From the NCBI RefSeq assembly GCF_001428435.1, contig NZ_LMSO01000001.1, positions 1,096,653 to 1,160,652 on the forward strand: 64,000 nt of DNA, read 5' to 3'. Source of the stretch: Arthrobacter sp. Soil782 (lineage in GTDB: Bacteria > Actinomycetota > Actinomycetes > Actinomycetales > Micrococcaceae). A program made the position numbers and the translations under genes. The notes below the pieces were generated by a model. It made no database searches. It was not told the origin of the DNA and saw nothing but the letters and a program-made list of their open reading frames with translations. Positions 18,797 to 28,112 of the stretch are shown piece after piece. Position 1 is the first letter of the stretch. Each line of letters opens with the position of its first letter.

Positions 18797-19570
18797 GTGG
18801 CCAAGCCGTACTTTGATTCCGACGGTCCACTTGCGCTCTCCCACCGTGGCTTCTCGCCGGAGGGCCTTGAGAACACGCTGGTCGCGATGGAGGCGGCTCT
18901 GGAGCTCGGTTTCCGCTATCTGGAGATCGACGTGCGCACCACGCGCGACGGCGTCGTCATGGTTTTCCACGATGAGCGCCTCGAGCGCGTGACCGACGCT
19001 GTAGGCCTCCTCGCAGATCACTCCCTCGCGGAGTTGAGTTCCGTGCGGGTTCGCGGCGTTGAACCGATCCCCACGCTGGCCGAGGTGCTTGAGCGGTGGC
19101 CGGACGCGCGGCTGAACGTAGACATCAAGGATGACGCCTCGGTGCAGCCATTTGTGGATGTGGTCGAGCAGGCGGGGGCTCATGACCGCGTGCTGGTCGC
19201 ATCATTCTCCGACCGGCGTCGTCTGAGGGTTCTTCGGCGACTGAGCCGGCCAACGGCGTCGTCTGCAGGAATGGCAGTAAACGTACTCCTCAAGGTGGTG
19301 TCGCCGCTGGGACTCGCCGGGCGGGCCGCGCGGCTGGTACGGGTCGATTGCCTGCAGGTCCCCCGGCACTACCGCGGCATCCCGGTGGTCACCGCCGGCT
19401 TTGTTCGACGCTGTGCGGCTGCGGGGATACCGGTCCACGTGTGGACCATCAATGAGCGGCCGGAAATGGAGGCCCTGCTGGACCTCGGGGTCAACGGCCT
19501 GGTGTCGGACCGTGCGGATTTGTTGGCCGCGGTGATGCGGGGGCGGGGACACTGGCCGCGCGTTAATTAG
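18797..19570 (+). CDS. Glycerophosphodiester phosphodiesterase
   Basis: A 257-residue GDPD-family enzyme that hydrolyses glycerophosphodiesters to glycerol 3-phosphate and an alcohol. It has the catalytic HRG (LSHRGFSPEGLENTLVA), EIDVRTTRDGVVMVFHDE with the metal-binding Glu/Asp and second His, and the C-terminal VHVWTINERPEMEALLDLGVNGLVSD. No signal peptide is visible, so it is cytoplasmic. The GTG start lies 6 bases behind the HAD phosphatase stop, suggesting one transcript. Confidence 0.93.
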   Translation: MAKPYFDSDGPLALSHRGFSPEGLENTLVAMEAALELGFRYLEIDVRTTRDGVVMVFHDERLERVTDAVGLLADHSLAELSSVRVRGVEPIPTLAEVLERWPDARLNVDIKDDASVQPFVDVVEQAGAHDRVLVASFSDRRRLRVLRRLSRPTASSAGMAVNVLLKVVSPLGLAGRAARLVRVDCLQVPRHYRGIPVVTAGFVRRCAAAGIPVHVWTINERPEMEALLDLGVNGLVSDRADLLAAVMRGRGHWPRVN

Positions 19571-19638
19571 GGCACTAACAATTAGCTCGCTATGCTTCTT
19601 TGTGTGCAGTTGCTGCCCACGGCGAGAGAGGCTCAGGA

Positions 19639-19857
19639 ATGGCGGACAGGAAGCCGTTGTCGCAACGGTTCATGAAGGCTACGGGTAAGTTGAGAATGTT
19701 CTTCGGCCCTGCGGACCAAGGCGGGTTGGAGGGTCCGGTCAAGTACGCGTACGGCGCAGCACACCAGCAACGCCAACAGGAGTTGCAGCAGTGGGACGTT
19801 GTCCGGAACGTTGACGGCTCCACGTACCTGGTGAAGCGCGAGGATGGCGACAAGTGA
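19639..19857 (+). CDS. Hypothetical 72-residue protein, coupled to the OhrR-like regulator
   Basis: A small basic protein, MADRKPLSQRFMKATGKLRM at the start, with GPADQGGLEGPVKYAYG and a C-terminal VVRNVDGSTYLVKRE. I do not recognise a domain. It is soluble and has no cysteine. The ATG at 19639 is chosen; an upstream GTG at 19600 lacks a ribosome site. Its stop codon overlaps the GTG of the MarR-family gene, so both are translated together. The stretch 19563–19588 upstream is unusually AT-rich and has two AATTAG copies. Confidence 0.65.
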   Translation: MADRKPLSQRFMKATGKLRMFFGPADQGGLEGPVKYAYGAAHQQRQQELQQWDVVRNVDGSTYLVKREDGDK

Positions 19858-20339
19858 CCGATTCGATGGTGCGGTTGTCTTCAGGGGACCTTTCCCCGGA
19901 ACTTCCCCAGGACAATGACCTGCTCCTTGAGCGGCAGTTGTGCTTTGCACTGTCGGTCGCTTCACGAAGTGTCATCGGCGCGTACCGGCCAGTACTGGAG
20001 GAACTCAACCTCACCCACCCGCAGTACCTCGTGATGCTGGCCCTGTGGGAGAACAGCCCGCGAACCGTCCGTGAAATCAGCGACGCGCTCGCCATGGAAC
20101 CGGCAACGCTTTCACCGATGCTGAAGCGCCTGGAAGCCAACGGATTTGTCACGAGGGAACGGGTGGTCGGCAACGAGCGAGCCCTCGCTGTGGGGCTGAC
20201 CGTCAAGGGGCGTTCGTTGCGTGAGCAGGCGCTGTCCGTGCCAGGCACAATGATGGAGAAGCTTGGTTTATCGCGAAAGCAGGCCGAGGACCTCAACCGG
20301 ATGATGCGGGAAGTGATCGCCGCGGCGAAGGGCGTCTGA
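19854..20339 (+). CDS. MarR-family transcriptional regulator, OhrR-like
   Basis: A 161-residue winged-helix regulator. The region LERQLCFALSVASRSVI matches the N-terminal helix of OhrR peroxide sensors, with C30 in the place of the redox-sensing cysteine. It continues with THPQYLVMLALWE, the recognition-helix region MEPATLSPMLKRLEANGFV and VPGTMMEKLGLSRKQAEDL, all OhrR-like. OhrR normally represses an organic hydroperoxide resistance gene (ohr) until oxidised. No ohr gene is adjacent; the partner is the 72-residue protein. Its stop is 5 bases from the stop of the convergent kinase-like gene. Confidence 0.88.
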   Translation: MTDSMVRLSSGDLSPELPQDNDLLLERQLCFALSVASRSVIGAYRPVLEELNLTHPQYLVMLALWENSPRTVREISDALAMEPATLSPMLKRLEANGFVTRERVVGNERALAVGLTVKGRSLREQALSVPGTMMEKLGLSRKQAEDLNRMMREVIAAAKGV

Positions 20340-20344
20340 GGGTT

Positions 20345-21352
20345 CTACAGAACCGGGTCGGCGATCGTCTGCAGATACTGCAGGGCGTGCGGACCGTAGG
20401 TGCGCATCGATTCGTCGTCGGCGTGGATCAGGAGCCGAAGCCAGGAGGCATACCTGTTCAGCCGGCCGAGCTGCAGCGCGGGTTCCAGAGCCTTCCGCAG
20501 CTCCGGCAGCGGGGCGTAGCCGGTCCACCGCTCAAGGTAGGCGCTGATCACGCGCCGAATGCGGGCGTCGTCGTACCCCGTTTCCCAGTTCTCCTTCATC
20601 ACGCCAAGGGGAACGTAGAGCGAGCTGAACGGATGCGCCCAGTACGAGTCACCGAAGTCGAAGAACCGTAGCGGATCCGTGCTTGAGCCCGGGATGAAGG
20701 CGTTGTTCGGGTGGAGGTCGTTGTGCTCCAGTGACAGCGGTACACCGACGGCGTTCAGCTGCGCTGCGGCGCTCTCGATCGCAGGAACGCTGGCGTAGAT
20801 GCTGTCCGCCTGCTCCCCGTTCAAATGCAACGGGTGCTCCTGAGGCAAGCCTGCGTGGAGGAGAAGCTGATTGCTGACAAAGTTGCCTGCGATCCCCGGA
20901 TCCAGCGAAGCCAGTCCCGCATCCGTCAACCGTTGCCCGTGCTGAACCGTCTGCTGCTGCAGCTCCGCGAAATCAGTGACCACGCGGGCCCACAGCGCGT
21001 AGTCCCTCGACGCGAGAGTGGCGAGTGTGGCACCGTGATCCGGGGAAATCAGCCACCCCCTGGTCGGCTCGATGGCCAGTGGAGTGACAACGTTCTCCGG
21101 GGCAATCTCCGCCAGCGCCGCCACAATCGATGCCTCCTGGAATTGCCCCGGATTGTTCTCCTTGAACCAGAGCTTCCCGTGGTCCGTGGGAATGGTCAGC
21201 AGCACCGACCAGAAGCGGATCCTCGGCTCGCTCACCGGGCCGGTCTGCTCAATGTTGAACGTAGCGAGGACCTGCGACACCCACGACTCCACCTGGGACT
21301 TCCAGGCGGCGCTTTTCCACAGCTCGGTTTGGTGGGGGGCAGGCGAGTTCAC
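20345..21352 (-). CDS. Aminoglycoside phosphotransferase (APH)-family kinase-like protein
   Basis: A 335-residue protein of the APH/choline-kinase fold. The catalytic loop reads LEHNDLHPNNAF and the metal motif FFDFGDSYWAHPF. The N-terminal lobe has LWFKENNPGQFQEASIV with the ATP lysine and the downstream Glu. Such proteins phosphorylate small molecules; resistance to an aminoglycoside is not implied. GTG at 21350–21352 is the start, with an AT-rich ATAAT just upstream. It follows the nuclease gene on the same strand by 36 bases. Confidence 0.85.
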   Translation of the reverse strand: MNSPAPHQTELWKSAAWKSQVESWVSQVLATFNIEQTGPVSEPRIRFWSVLLTIPTDHGKLWFKENNPGQFQEASIVAALAEIAPENVVTPLAIEPTRGWLISPDHGATLATLASRDYALWARVVTDFAELQQQTVQHGQRLTDAGLASLDPGIAGNFVSNQLLLHAGLPQEHPLHLNGEQADSIYASVPAIESAAAQLNAVGVPLSLEHNDLHPNNAFIPGSSTDPLRFFDFGDSYWAHPFSSLYVPLGVMKENWETGYDDARIRRVISAYLERWTGYAPLPELRKALEPALQLGRLNRYASWLRLLIHADDESMRTYGPHALQYLQTIADPVL

Positions 21353-21388
21353 CGGATTATTGTGTCACCCTCGCCGGTTCGGCGTGCC

Positions 21389-22522
21389 TTATGGGCACGG
21401 TTTCCAGGTCTTGCCTCCCGGTGCGTAGCAACGCGGTCCGTTATAACCGGGATACGGATTCTGCTCGGCCGGCGGGGCTGGAGCGGGTGCTGGTGGGACG
21501 TAGGGTGCGGGTGCTGGTGGGACGTACGGTGCCGGCGCCGGAGGTACATACGGCGGCGGAAGATTCCGGATCCGCTCTGCTTCGGCCGCGGCCGCTGCCT
21601 CGGTGGCCACCCGCGCAGCCTCAGCTCGTGCGGCCGCTGCTGCTGCTTCTTCCGCAACAAGGCGACGTGCTTCGGCTTCGGCTGCCACCCGCTCCGCTTC
21701 ACGCTTCGCTGCTTCTCTTGCTGCCTCGTCTTCCGCCGCCTTGAGCCGGGTGGTTTCCTGCTCCAGCGTGGCCAGCGTTGCCCGTCCCGAGTCGATCGAG
21801 GTTATGAGTTTGGCACTCAGCGCGGCGGTTCCTGCGGTTCCCAGGGCGGCCCAGCGGATGGAGTCCTCGCCCGCTTCGAGCGCCGCATGGAGTGCCTCGG
21901 CCGTCGCCAGAGCACCTGCTACGGCGGCCGCACCGGCTGCCGCCGCGCCGGAGGTGGAGGCAGCGGGTTGCTCCACAACGGCCGCCAGCGAATCGACAGC
22001 CGCAGCGACTTCTGCCGGAAGAGTGCATTCGGCGTCAACGCTGAATACCCCGAGCTCCGCCTGTTGTGCTTCCTCCTGGGCGGTTTTGACGGCGTCGTAG
22101 TACTTTTCATTTGGTTCGAAAATGACCGCTGAACCTAGGCCTTGGCGCGCGATCTCGGCGTTCACCAGAGTGCGGTCCTCCAGAAATACTGCTGCAAGGG
22201 TCCTGCCGTACTGATCAACACGTTCGACGTCGAAGTCCAGTCCCACTTCAGTGCCTGCGGGCAGCGTTTCCGCAAGGAAGGCCGTCGCCTCCGGACCGAA
22301 GCATTCCACCGCCTTGTCGGGGTGCTTGGTTTCGGGCGTATCGATGTTGAGTAGACGGACTCTCGTGTCGACGTCGGCAATCTTCACAATCACTGTGTCG
22401 CCGTCAACAACGCGGACTACCTGACCGGTCGTGGCATCAGCAGATGGACTGCAGGCTGTGACCGACAGCGCGCCGATGGCGACGCCAAAAGCGCACCACT
22501 TTTTGATAACCGGTGTGAACAC
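21389..22522 (-). CDS. Thermonuclease-family (SNase) lipoprotein with Ala-rich stalk and Pro-rich tail
   Basis: About 377 residues. The GTG at 22520–22522 is chosen because GGGGGA lies 3–4 bases upstream; the open frame continues to a TTG at 22549. A signal peptide ends in a lipobox (LSVTAC), so the protein is probably lipid-anchored outside the cell. The SNase domain covers ~residues 30–160: VVRVVDGDTVIVK, RLLNIDTPETKHP, and DQYGRTLAAVF with catalytic Arg and Glu candidates. Then follow an Ala/Glu/Arg-rich segment of ~150 residues with coiled-coil character, the repeat PAPYVPPA, and a conserved-looking end GPRCYAPGGKTWKPCP with two cysteines. The role is likely extracellular nucleic acid degradation. 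Confidence 0.9.
   Translation of the reverse strand: MFTPVIKKWCAFGVAIGALSVTACSPSADATTGQVVRVVDGDTVIVKIADVDTRVRLLNIDTPETKHPDKAVECFGPEATAFLAETLPAGTEVGLDFDVERVDQYGRTLAAVFLEDRTLVNAEIARQGLGSAVIFEPNEKYYDAVKTAQEEAQQAELGVFSVDAECTLPAEVAAAVDSLAAVVEQPAASTSGAAAAGAAAVAGALATAEALHAALEAGEDSIRWAALGTAGTAALSAKLITSIDSGRATLATLEQETTRLKAAEDEAAREAAKREAERVAAEAEARRLVAEEAAAAAARAEAARVATEAAAAAEAERIRNLPPPYVPPAPAPYVPPAPAPYVPPAPAPAPPAEQNPYPGYNGPRCYAPGGKTWKPCP
21487..21558 (-). repeat. 24-bp tandem repeat, three copies
   Basis: Units at 21487–21510 and 21511–21534 differ by two bases; 21535–21558 is degenerate. They encode PAPYVPPA repeats near the C-terminus of the nuclease lipoprotein, which may span the cell wall. Confidence 0.75.
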
Positions 22523-22627
22523 GGTTCCCCCATTTTGTTCAATATTCAAGTACGAGTCCTTGAATTGTACGGCCGCGGACCAGCCCTGGAATCCGCGAGA
22601 TGAAGGGATCGCCGGCTCTGCGAACCC

Positions 22628-23320
22628 TCAGCCGGCCAGCGCGGCGTCCACTGCCGCCTGTGCGTGTATGGACGTCGTCGGGTAGAGGGCAATGTCCGCA
22701 TCCGTCTGCGAGATCAGCAGCTCTATTTCGGTGCAGCCGAGGATCACTCCCTCTGCACCGCGCGATGCAAGCCCGGCGATGATGCGCTGGTATTCCTTGC
22801 GGGAATCGTTCGAGATAATCCCGAGGCACAGCTCCTCATAGATGACCCGGTGGACAGTCGCGCGGTCTTCGGGGTTGGGAGTAAGCACTTCCAGGCCGTG
22901 CGCGGCCAGACCGTCGCGATAAAAATCCTGCTCCATCGTGAAGGCTGTCCCCAGCAGGCCCACCGTCGTCGTGCCCGTTGCCGTGACCGCGCGTGCAGTA
23001 GCGTTGATGACGTTGATGAAAGGGATGCTGACGGCCCGCTCGATGGCAGGGGCCACTTTATGCATGGTGTTGGTGCAGAGCACTAGAAGCTCGGCTCCGC
23101 CTCGTTCAAGCTCGACGGCGGCAGCAGCCAGCGCTGCGCCGGCTTCCTCCCATAGGCCCCGGGTCTGGAGCTCTTCGATGGGCGCGAAATCCACCGATCT
23201 GAGGAGGCAGTCCGCTGAGTGGAGGCCTCCCAACCGGTCCCGCGCCATTTCGTTGATGAGGCGGTAGTACTCGGCGGTGCTTTCCCAGCTCATGCCGCCC
23301 AGGAGGCCAATACGCAACAT
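22628..23320 (-). CDS. Aspartate/glutamate racemase family protein
   Basis: A 230-residue PLP-independent racemase. Both catalytic cysteine motifs are present: LVLCTNTMHK at ~75–85 and GVILGCTEIELL at ~190–200, with the N-terminal GLLGGMSWESTAEYY and TVGLLGTAFTMEQDFY. The pattern is that of broad or aspartate racemases (YgeA/RacX type) rather than cell-wall MurI. The ATG at 23318–23320 is chosen for the MLRIGLLGG start. The permease gene ends 44 bases upstream on the same strand. Confidence 0.93.
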   Translation of the reverse strand: MLRIGLLGGMSWESTAEYYRLINEMARDRLGGLHSADCLLRSVDFAPIEELQTRGLWEEAGAALAAAAVELERGGAELLVLCTNTMHKVAPAIERAVSIPFINVINATARAVTATGTTTVGLLGTAFTMEQDFYRDGLAAHGLEVLTPNPEDRATVHRVIYEELCLGIISNDSRKEYQRIIAGLASRGAEGVILGCTEIELLISQTDADIALYPTTSIHAQAAVDAALAG

Positions 23321-23363
23321 GCTCACATCATGGCAGGCTGCGCGCTTTGGCGTGCGGGCCTGC

Positions 23364-24692
23364 CTACCCCAGCTTGGAAGGGCGGGTGCCGTGGTCTTCC
23401 GCTTCAAGCTCCTCCGGCTCGGCAACATGCTCGCTCCCGCGGATACGGGCAATCCCGCTCATGCCATGGAAGATGATGAGGGTAGCCGCCGTGCCCAGGG
23501 CAATGCCTGCGAAGGTAAGGTCGCCGATCGTCCACGTGAAGTCCGCGATGCCCACTACGAGCGCCACGCCCGCCGTCGAGAGGTTGATCGGGTTTGAGAA
23601 ATCGACCCGGTTCTGCACCCAGATCCGCACGCCGAGGATGCCGATCATGCCGTAGAGAACGACGCCGGCACCTCCCAGTACTCCCGCCGGAACAGTTGCG
23701 ATGAGCGCACCGAACTTGGGGAAGAGGCTCAGCAGCACGGCGATGACTCCGGCTACCCAGTACGCGGCAGTGGAGTACACCCGTGAGGCGGCCATGACGC
23801 CGATGTTCTCGGCGTACGTGGTGGTGCCGGAGCCGCCACCTGAACCGGCCAGGACGGTGGCCAGCCCGTCCGCCATGAGGGCGCGCCCCGTGATGGGGTC
23901 AAGGTCGCGGTCGGTCATCGCGGCCACGGATTTAACGTGGCCGATGTTCTCAGCCACCAGGACCAGGACAACCGGGACAAACAGTCCGATGACTGAAAGG
24001 TGGAATTCGGGAGCCATGAAGGGCGGCAGGCCGAACCACGCGGCGTCGTTGATGGCGGCGAAGTCCACCTCTCCGCGCAATACCGCTAGGAGGTAGCCGA
24101 CGAGGACGCCGATCAGGATGGACAGCCGGCCGAGAATTCCCTTGAACAGGACCGTAACCAGCAGGATCGAGATCACCGTGACCAGGGCGGTGAGCGGCGC
24201 CTGTTCAAAGCTCGCCTTGGCGGTCGGCGCAAGGTTCAGGCCGATGAGGGCAACGATTGCGCCGGTGACCACGGGCGGCATCAGCAGCTGGATCCATCGT
24301 GCGCCTGCCCAGTGCACCACCAGTCCAATGAGCGCCAGCACCGCACCGGCCAGAACGACGCCGCCCAGTGCCCCGGCAGGGCCGTGCTGGCTCTGCGCCG
24401 CTGCGATCGGCGCGATGAAAGCGAAGCTCGAGCCAAGGTAGCTGGGTACGCGGCCGGCAGTGATGGCCAAGAAGAGCAGGGTGCCGAGACCGGAGAAGAG
24501 CAACGTAGTGGACGGCGGGAAGCCGGTCAGCAGCGGCACCAGGAAGGTGGCGCCGAACATCGCAACCACGTGCTGCGCACCGATGCCGATGGTGCGTGGC
24601 CAGCTCAGCCTCTCATCGGGGGCGACGAACCGACCCGGCTGGACGTTCCGCCCGTCGCCGTGCAGCGTCCAGTTCATTCCGAGTCTGCGCAT
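23364..24692 (-). CDS. NCS2-family uracil/xanthine permease
   Basis: A 442-residue nucleobase:cation symporter. About fourteen membrane segments begin near residue 40. Family motifs are QHVVAMFGATFLVPLLTGF, the substrate-site region VLVAENIGHVKSV, and GSGGGSGTTTYAENIGVM with the conserved NCS2 signature. It is closest in pattern to UraA-type uracil carriers. The ATG at 24690–24692 has GGAAGG upstream; ATG at 24677 is an alternative. It follows pgm by 67 bases on the same strand. No uracil-linked regulatory hairpin is evident before it. Confidence 0.94.
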   Translation of the reverse strand: MRRLGMNWTLHGDGRNVQPGRFVAPDERLSWPRTIGIGAQHVVAMFGATFLVPLLTGFPPSTTLLFSGLGTLLFLAITAGRVPSYLGSSFAFIAPIAAAQSQHGPAGALGGVVLAGAVLALIGLVVHWAGARWIQLLMPPVVTGAIVALIGLNLAPTAKASFEQAPLTALVTVISILLVTVLFKGILGRLSILIGVLVGYLLAVLRGEVDFAAINDAAWFGLPPFMAPEFHLSVIGLFVPVVLVLVAENIGHVKSVAAMTDRDLDPITGRALMADGLATVLAGSGGGSGTTTYAENIGVMAASRVYSTAAYWVAGVIAVLLSLFPKFGALIATVPAGVLGGAGVVLYGMIGILGVRIWVQNRVDFSNPINLSTAGVALVVGIADFTWTIGDLTFAGIALGTAATLIIFHGMSGIARIRGSEHVAEPEELEAEDHGTRPSKLG

Positions 24693-24759
24693 GGCTGTGT
24701 GCCTTCCAGAGATGGTGGGGATCTGGAGGAAATCTTACGCGACACAGACTCCAGTGAGG

Positions 24760-26391
24760 TTAGGCGATTACGCCATCGACCAGGGCCTTGGCTTCTTCCT
24801 GCACGCGCCTCAGGTGATCTTCACCAAGGAAGGATTCTGCATAGATCTTGTAGACGTCCTCGGTTCCGGACGGGCGGGCAGCGAACCACGCATTCTCGGT
24901 GGTGACCTTCAGGCCGCCAATCGGTGCACCGTTGCCGGGCGCTTCGGTGAGGCGTGCGGTGATGTCTTCGCCCGCCAGCGTGGTGGCTGTGACGTCCGAC
25001 GGCGACAGCTTGCCCAGTGCCGACTTCTGCTCACGTGTGGCAGCAGCATCGATCCGCGCGTACACCGGTGCCCCAAACCGTTGCGTCAGACCGTCGTAGT
25101 GCTGCGACGGTGTGCGTCCTGAAACAGCGGTGATTTCGGAGGCGAGCAGTGCAAGGAGGATGCCGTCCTTGTCGGTGCTCCAGGCGGCTCCGTCGTGGCG
25201 GAGGAAGGATGCCCCGGCGGATTCCTCCCCGCCGAACGCCACCTCACCGGAGAGCAGCCCCGGCACGAACCATTTGAAGCCGACGGGAACCTCTTCGAGG
25301 ACCCGGCCAAGATCCGCGGCCACCCGGTCAATGATCGACGACGACACGAGGGTCTTGCCGACCATCGCATCCGAGCGCCACTGGGGACGGTTCCGGTACA
25401 GATAATCGATGGCGACGGCGAGATAGTGGTTTGGATTCATCAGGCCGGAATCCGGGGTGACTATGCCGTGTCGGTCGGCGTCGGCGTCGTTTCCGGTGGA
25501 AATATCAAAGTCCCCGGCCCGCTTGATCAGGGACGCCATGGCGTAGGGGGAGGAGCAGTCCATGCGGATCTTTTCGTCCCAGTCCAGGGTCATGAAAGCC
25601 CACTGAGGGTCAACGGCGGGGTTCACCACCGTCAGGTCGAGGTTGTGCCGCTCGGCAATGGCTCCCCAGTAATCCACTGACGCGCCGCCCATCGGATCGG
25701 CGCCGATGCGCACGCCCGCGCTGCGGATTGCCTCTAGGTTGAGCACGTTGGGGAGGTCTTCGACGTAGTGCTGGAGGAAGTCATAGGTGCTGACGGAATC
25801 CGCCTGCTGCGCCTGCGCGGTAGGGATCCGCTTGACGTCCCTGAGCCCGTTCTCGAGCAGCTCGTTGGCACGGGCCGCAATCCAGTTGGTGGCGTCCGAG
25901 TCGGCAGGGCCGCCGTGGGGCGGGTTGTACTTGAAGCCGCCGTCGGCCGGCGGATTGTGCGACGGCGTGATCACAATGCCGTCCGATTGGTCTGTCCGCG
26001 ACCCGTTGTAGCCAAGAATGGCGTGCGAGAGGGCCGGAGTAGGGGTGTAGGCGCCACGGGCGTCGATCCGCACGGCGACGTTGTTGGCGGCGAGCACCTC
26101 GAGCGCCGTGTTCTGCGCCGGCTCCGACAGCGCATGGGTGTCCTTGCCCATGAAGAGCGGTCCGGTGATGCCCTGCCCCGCCCGGTATTCGACGATTGCC
26201 TGCGTGATCGCGGCGATGTGCCCTTCGTTGAAGGACGACTTTAGCGACGATCCGCGGTGGCCGGAGGTTCCGAACGCAACGCGCTGTGCGGGGTCGGAGA
26301 GATCCGGGGTGGAATCGAAGTACGCGTCCAGAAGTGCGCTTACATCAACAAGGTCGCTGGATTGGGCAACGGTGCCTGCTCGATTAGCCAT
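24760..26391 (-). CDS. pgm: Phosphoglucomutase (alpha-D-glucose phosphate-specific)
   Basis: A 543-residue alpha-D-phosphohexomutase that interconverts glucose 1- and 6-phosphate. It shows [20 protein letters not shown], the phosphoserine loop [19 protein letters not shown], the metal site [12 protein letters not shown], the sugar-binding [11 protein letters not shown], and the C-terminal phosphate site [18 protein letters not shown]. Length and motifs match the bacterial Pgm group. ATG at 26389–26391 (MANRAGTV) is preferred over the ATG four codons earlier. Confidence 0.97.
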   Translation of the reverse strand: MANRAGTVAQSSDLVDVSALLDAYFDSTPDLSDPAQRVAFGTSGHRGSSLKSSFNEGHIAAITQAIVEYRAGQGITGPLFMGKDTHALSEPAQNTALEVLAANNVAVRIDARGAYTPTPALSHAILGYNGSRTDQSDGIVITPSHNPPADGGFKYNPPHGGPADSDATNWIAARANELLENGLRDVKRIPTAQAQQADSVSTYDFLQHYVEDLPNVLNLEAIRSAGVRIGADPMGGASVDYWGAIAERHNLDLTVVNPAVDPQWAFMTLDWDEKIRMDCSSPYAMASLIKRAGDFDISTGNDADADRHGIVTPDSGLMNPNHYLAVAIDYLYRNRPQWRSDAMVGKTLVSSSIIDRVAADLGRVLEEVPVGFKWFVPGLLSGEVAFGGEESAGASFLRHDGAAWSTDKDGILLALLASEITAVSGRTPSQHYDGLTQRFGAPVYARIDAAATREQKSALGKLSPSDVTATTLAGEDITARLTEAPGNGAPIGGLKVTTENAWFAARPSGTEDVYKIYAESFLGEDHLRRVQEEAKALVDGVIA

Positions 26392-26493
26392 GGGACCAAG
26401 CATGCCACTACCCCCATGCAGTCAGCGGAAATGACTACAGGTTTCATTGAAACCAGCAGTTTTGGCTGACTGGATCCGAAACTGGACCCGCTC

Positions 26494-26499
26494 CATAAT
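26494..26499 (+). promoter_or_regulatory. Candidate -10 box (CATAAT) for the CoA-transferase
   Basis: CATAAT ends 6 bases before ATG 26506, consistent with a leaderless mRNA. No clear -35 box is seen. Confidence 0.4.
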
Positions 26500-26505
26500 T
26501 CAAAG

Positions 26506-27876
26506 ATGACACGCTCTGTGGAGTCCGACCCGGAAGATCGATCGGTGCCTGGCTTATGGCGGTACTTCGCTCCGCTCCTTCCTGAGCTGACTGAACCGGC
26601 GGCGTGGGCCGGTCCTCGCTGGTGGTGGGGAGGACCGCTCGATGTCGAGGGTCTTGCGCTCGGGTCTGTGCAGGCGGTTGCCACTTCGCTTGCTGCTGCG
26701 TCAACGGCGAAGAGCGTGACGTTCACCGCGCCGGCGGTGGCTGCATGGTTCGACTCGTTCACGCATTTTCGCATCGCGGGATCGCCGATCCAGGCGTTTG
26801 CGCCCCTGTCAGGGTTTCGCAGGGCAGCGGACGGGTGGGTGCGAATTCACGGTAACTACCCGCATCACGAGCGGGCGCTGCTTGAAGCGCTCGGTGTGTG
26901 CGAAGTGGAGGATGTCGATGCTGCGCTCCTGGAATCTCCGGCAGCTGTAATCGAAGAGGTCGTCACCGCCCGAGGCGGGTTGGCCGCGGCGGTCCGGACA
27001 CCGCAGGAATGGGCTGCAACCCAGGCCGGATGGGCTGTCGCCGATGAGCCATGGGTGCGGCTGTCGACGAGAACTTTCCGGCGGGACACCAGAACCTTCG
27101 GAGGTAGCAAGGGCTTGTTGGACGGAGTGCGCGTCCTGGACCTGACCAGGGTCATCGCCGGACCCTCCGCGAGCAGGCTCCTCGGTGCGCTGGGCGCAGA
27201 TGTGCTGCGGGTGGACCCGGTGATGCGTCCAGAACTGGAGCACCAGCACGTGGAAACCGGCTTCGCGAAGCGCAGCGCGGTGGCGGACTTCAGCGACCAT
27301 GAGCAGCTTGCGCGCTTGCGGGCGCTTCTTCCCGCCGCGGATGTGGTGCTGAGCGCCTACCGCGGAGGATCGATGGACCGGCACGGATTGGGCAGCGGGT
27401 CGTTACGCGCAGACTTCCCGGACCTCGCTGTCGTTGTTCTGGACGCGTGGGGTGATTCCGGTCCCTGGGCGGACCGCCGCGGGTTCGACAGCATCGTGCA
27501 GGCGGCCACCGGGATCGCACAGGTCTACGGGACCGGATCGGGAACTGATTTCCGGCCTGGTGCCCTTCCGGTCCAGGCACTCGATTACGCAACCGGTCTC
27601 GGAATGGCGGCCGCCGCCGTCGGGCTTGTATCTGCCCGCAGCAGCGGACTGAGTGGTTCAGCGCATCTTTCGCTGGCTCGCACAGCGACTGAACTACTCC
27701 GGATGCCCACACCGGGCAATGCGCCGTCTGCGGAGGTGGAGCCGCCGCTCCGCCGTTCAGACAGTGATTACGGCGAGCTCGTCTTCGTACCGCCGCCGCT
27801 GGTGGTTGACGGCAGGCAGATTGAGTACTCACATCCTCCCCAGCGCTACGGCAGTGCCTTCCTGGAGTGGAAGTAG
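26506..27876 (+). CDS. CaiB/BaiF (family III) CoA-transferase-like protein
   Basis: A 456-residue protein of the family III CoA-transferases. The C-terminal half has the clear core: LLDGVRVLDLTRVIAGPSA, RLLGALGADVLRVDP, DVVLSAYRGGSMDRHGL, and ALDYATGLGMAAAAVGLV. The N-terminal half is a divergent copy of the same fold (WFDSFTHFRIAGSPIQAF, WVRIHGNYPHH). The catalytic aspartate usually follows the GHRxxR/D region; here FSDHEQL and the region after FAKRSAVADF are the nearest candidates, so activity is uncertain. The substrate is unknown. Confidence 0.85.
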   Translation: MTRSVESDPEDRSVPGLWRYFAPLLPELTEPAAWAGPRWWWGGPLDVEGLALGSVQAVATSLAAASTAKSVTFTAPAVAAWFDSFTHFRIAGSPIQAFAPLSGFRRAADGWVRIHGNYPHHERALLEALGVCEVEDVDAALLESPAAVIEEVVTARGGLAAAVRTPQEWAATQAGWAVADEPWVRLSTRTFRRDTRTFGGSKGLLDGVRVLDLTRVIAGPSASRLLGALGADVLRVDPVMRPELEHQHVETGFAKRSAVADFSDHEQLARLRALLPAADVVLSAYRGGSMDRHGLGSGSLRADFPDLAVVVLDAWGDSGPWADRRGFDSIVQAATGIAQVYGTGSGTDFRPGALPVQALDYATGLGMAAAAVGLVSARSSGLSGSAHLSLARTATELLRMPTPGNAPSAEVEPPLRRSDSDYGELVFVPPPLVVDGRQIEYSHPPQRYGSAFLEWK

Positions 27877-27899
27877 CCGCGGTTTCCTACGGGACTTAT

Positions 27900-28112
27900 T
27901 TACGGGACGGTGAGCGTCACCGGCCCGGCCTCAGCGGGACCGCCGCACTGCTCAGAGCCGCCTACCCGGACCCATTCCGGCGCGAAGACTTCCTCGGCGA
28001 GGACATCACCGTCGGCATCGAGGGCTCGAACAGTTATCTCCCCCGGGGTGGACATTCCGAGATTGGCGGTCCATTCATCGTTCTGTACTCGTGTGACAGA
28101 GTAGGGCGACAT
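27900..28112 (-). pseudogene. Possible remnant of a secreted or lipoprotein gene (70 codons open)
   Basis: The minus strand encodes MSPYSVTRVQNDEWTANLGM and then ITVRALDADGDVLAEEVFAPEW, ending CGGPAEAGPVTLTVP, which looks like a beta-rich domain. The same frame stays protein-like upstream to ~28169 (EARPAEPDGSTPPE) but has no start codon before a TGA. A different frame holds ATGAGGAAG at ~28173 that stops after six codons. The best reading is a gene that lost its N-terminus by deletion or frameshift; a short intact gene starting at 28112 is possible but has no ribosome site. Confidence 0.4.

Noticed and set aside
20345..21352. Aminoglycoside resistance gene
   Set aside because: The fold is shared by many small-molecule kinases; nothing in the sequence or context points to resistance.
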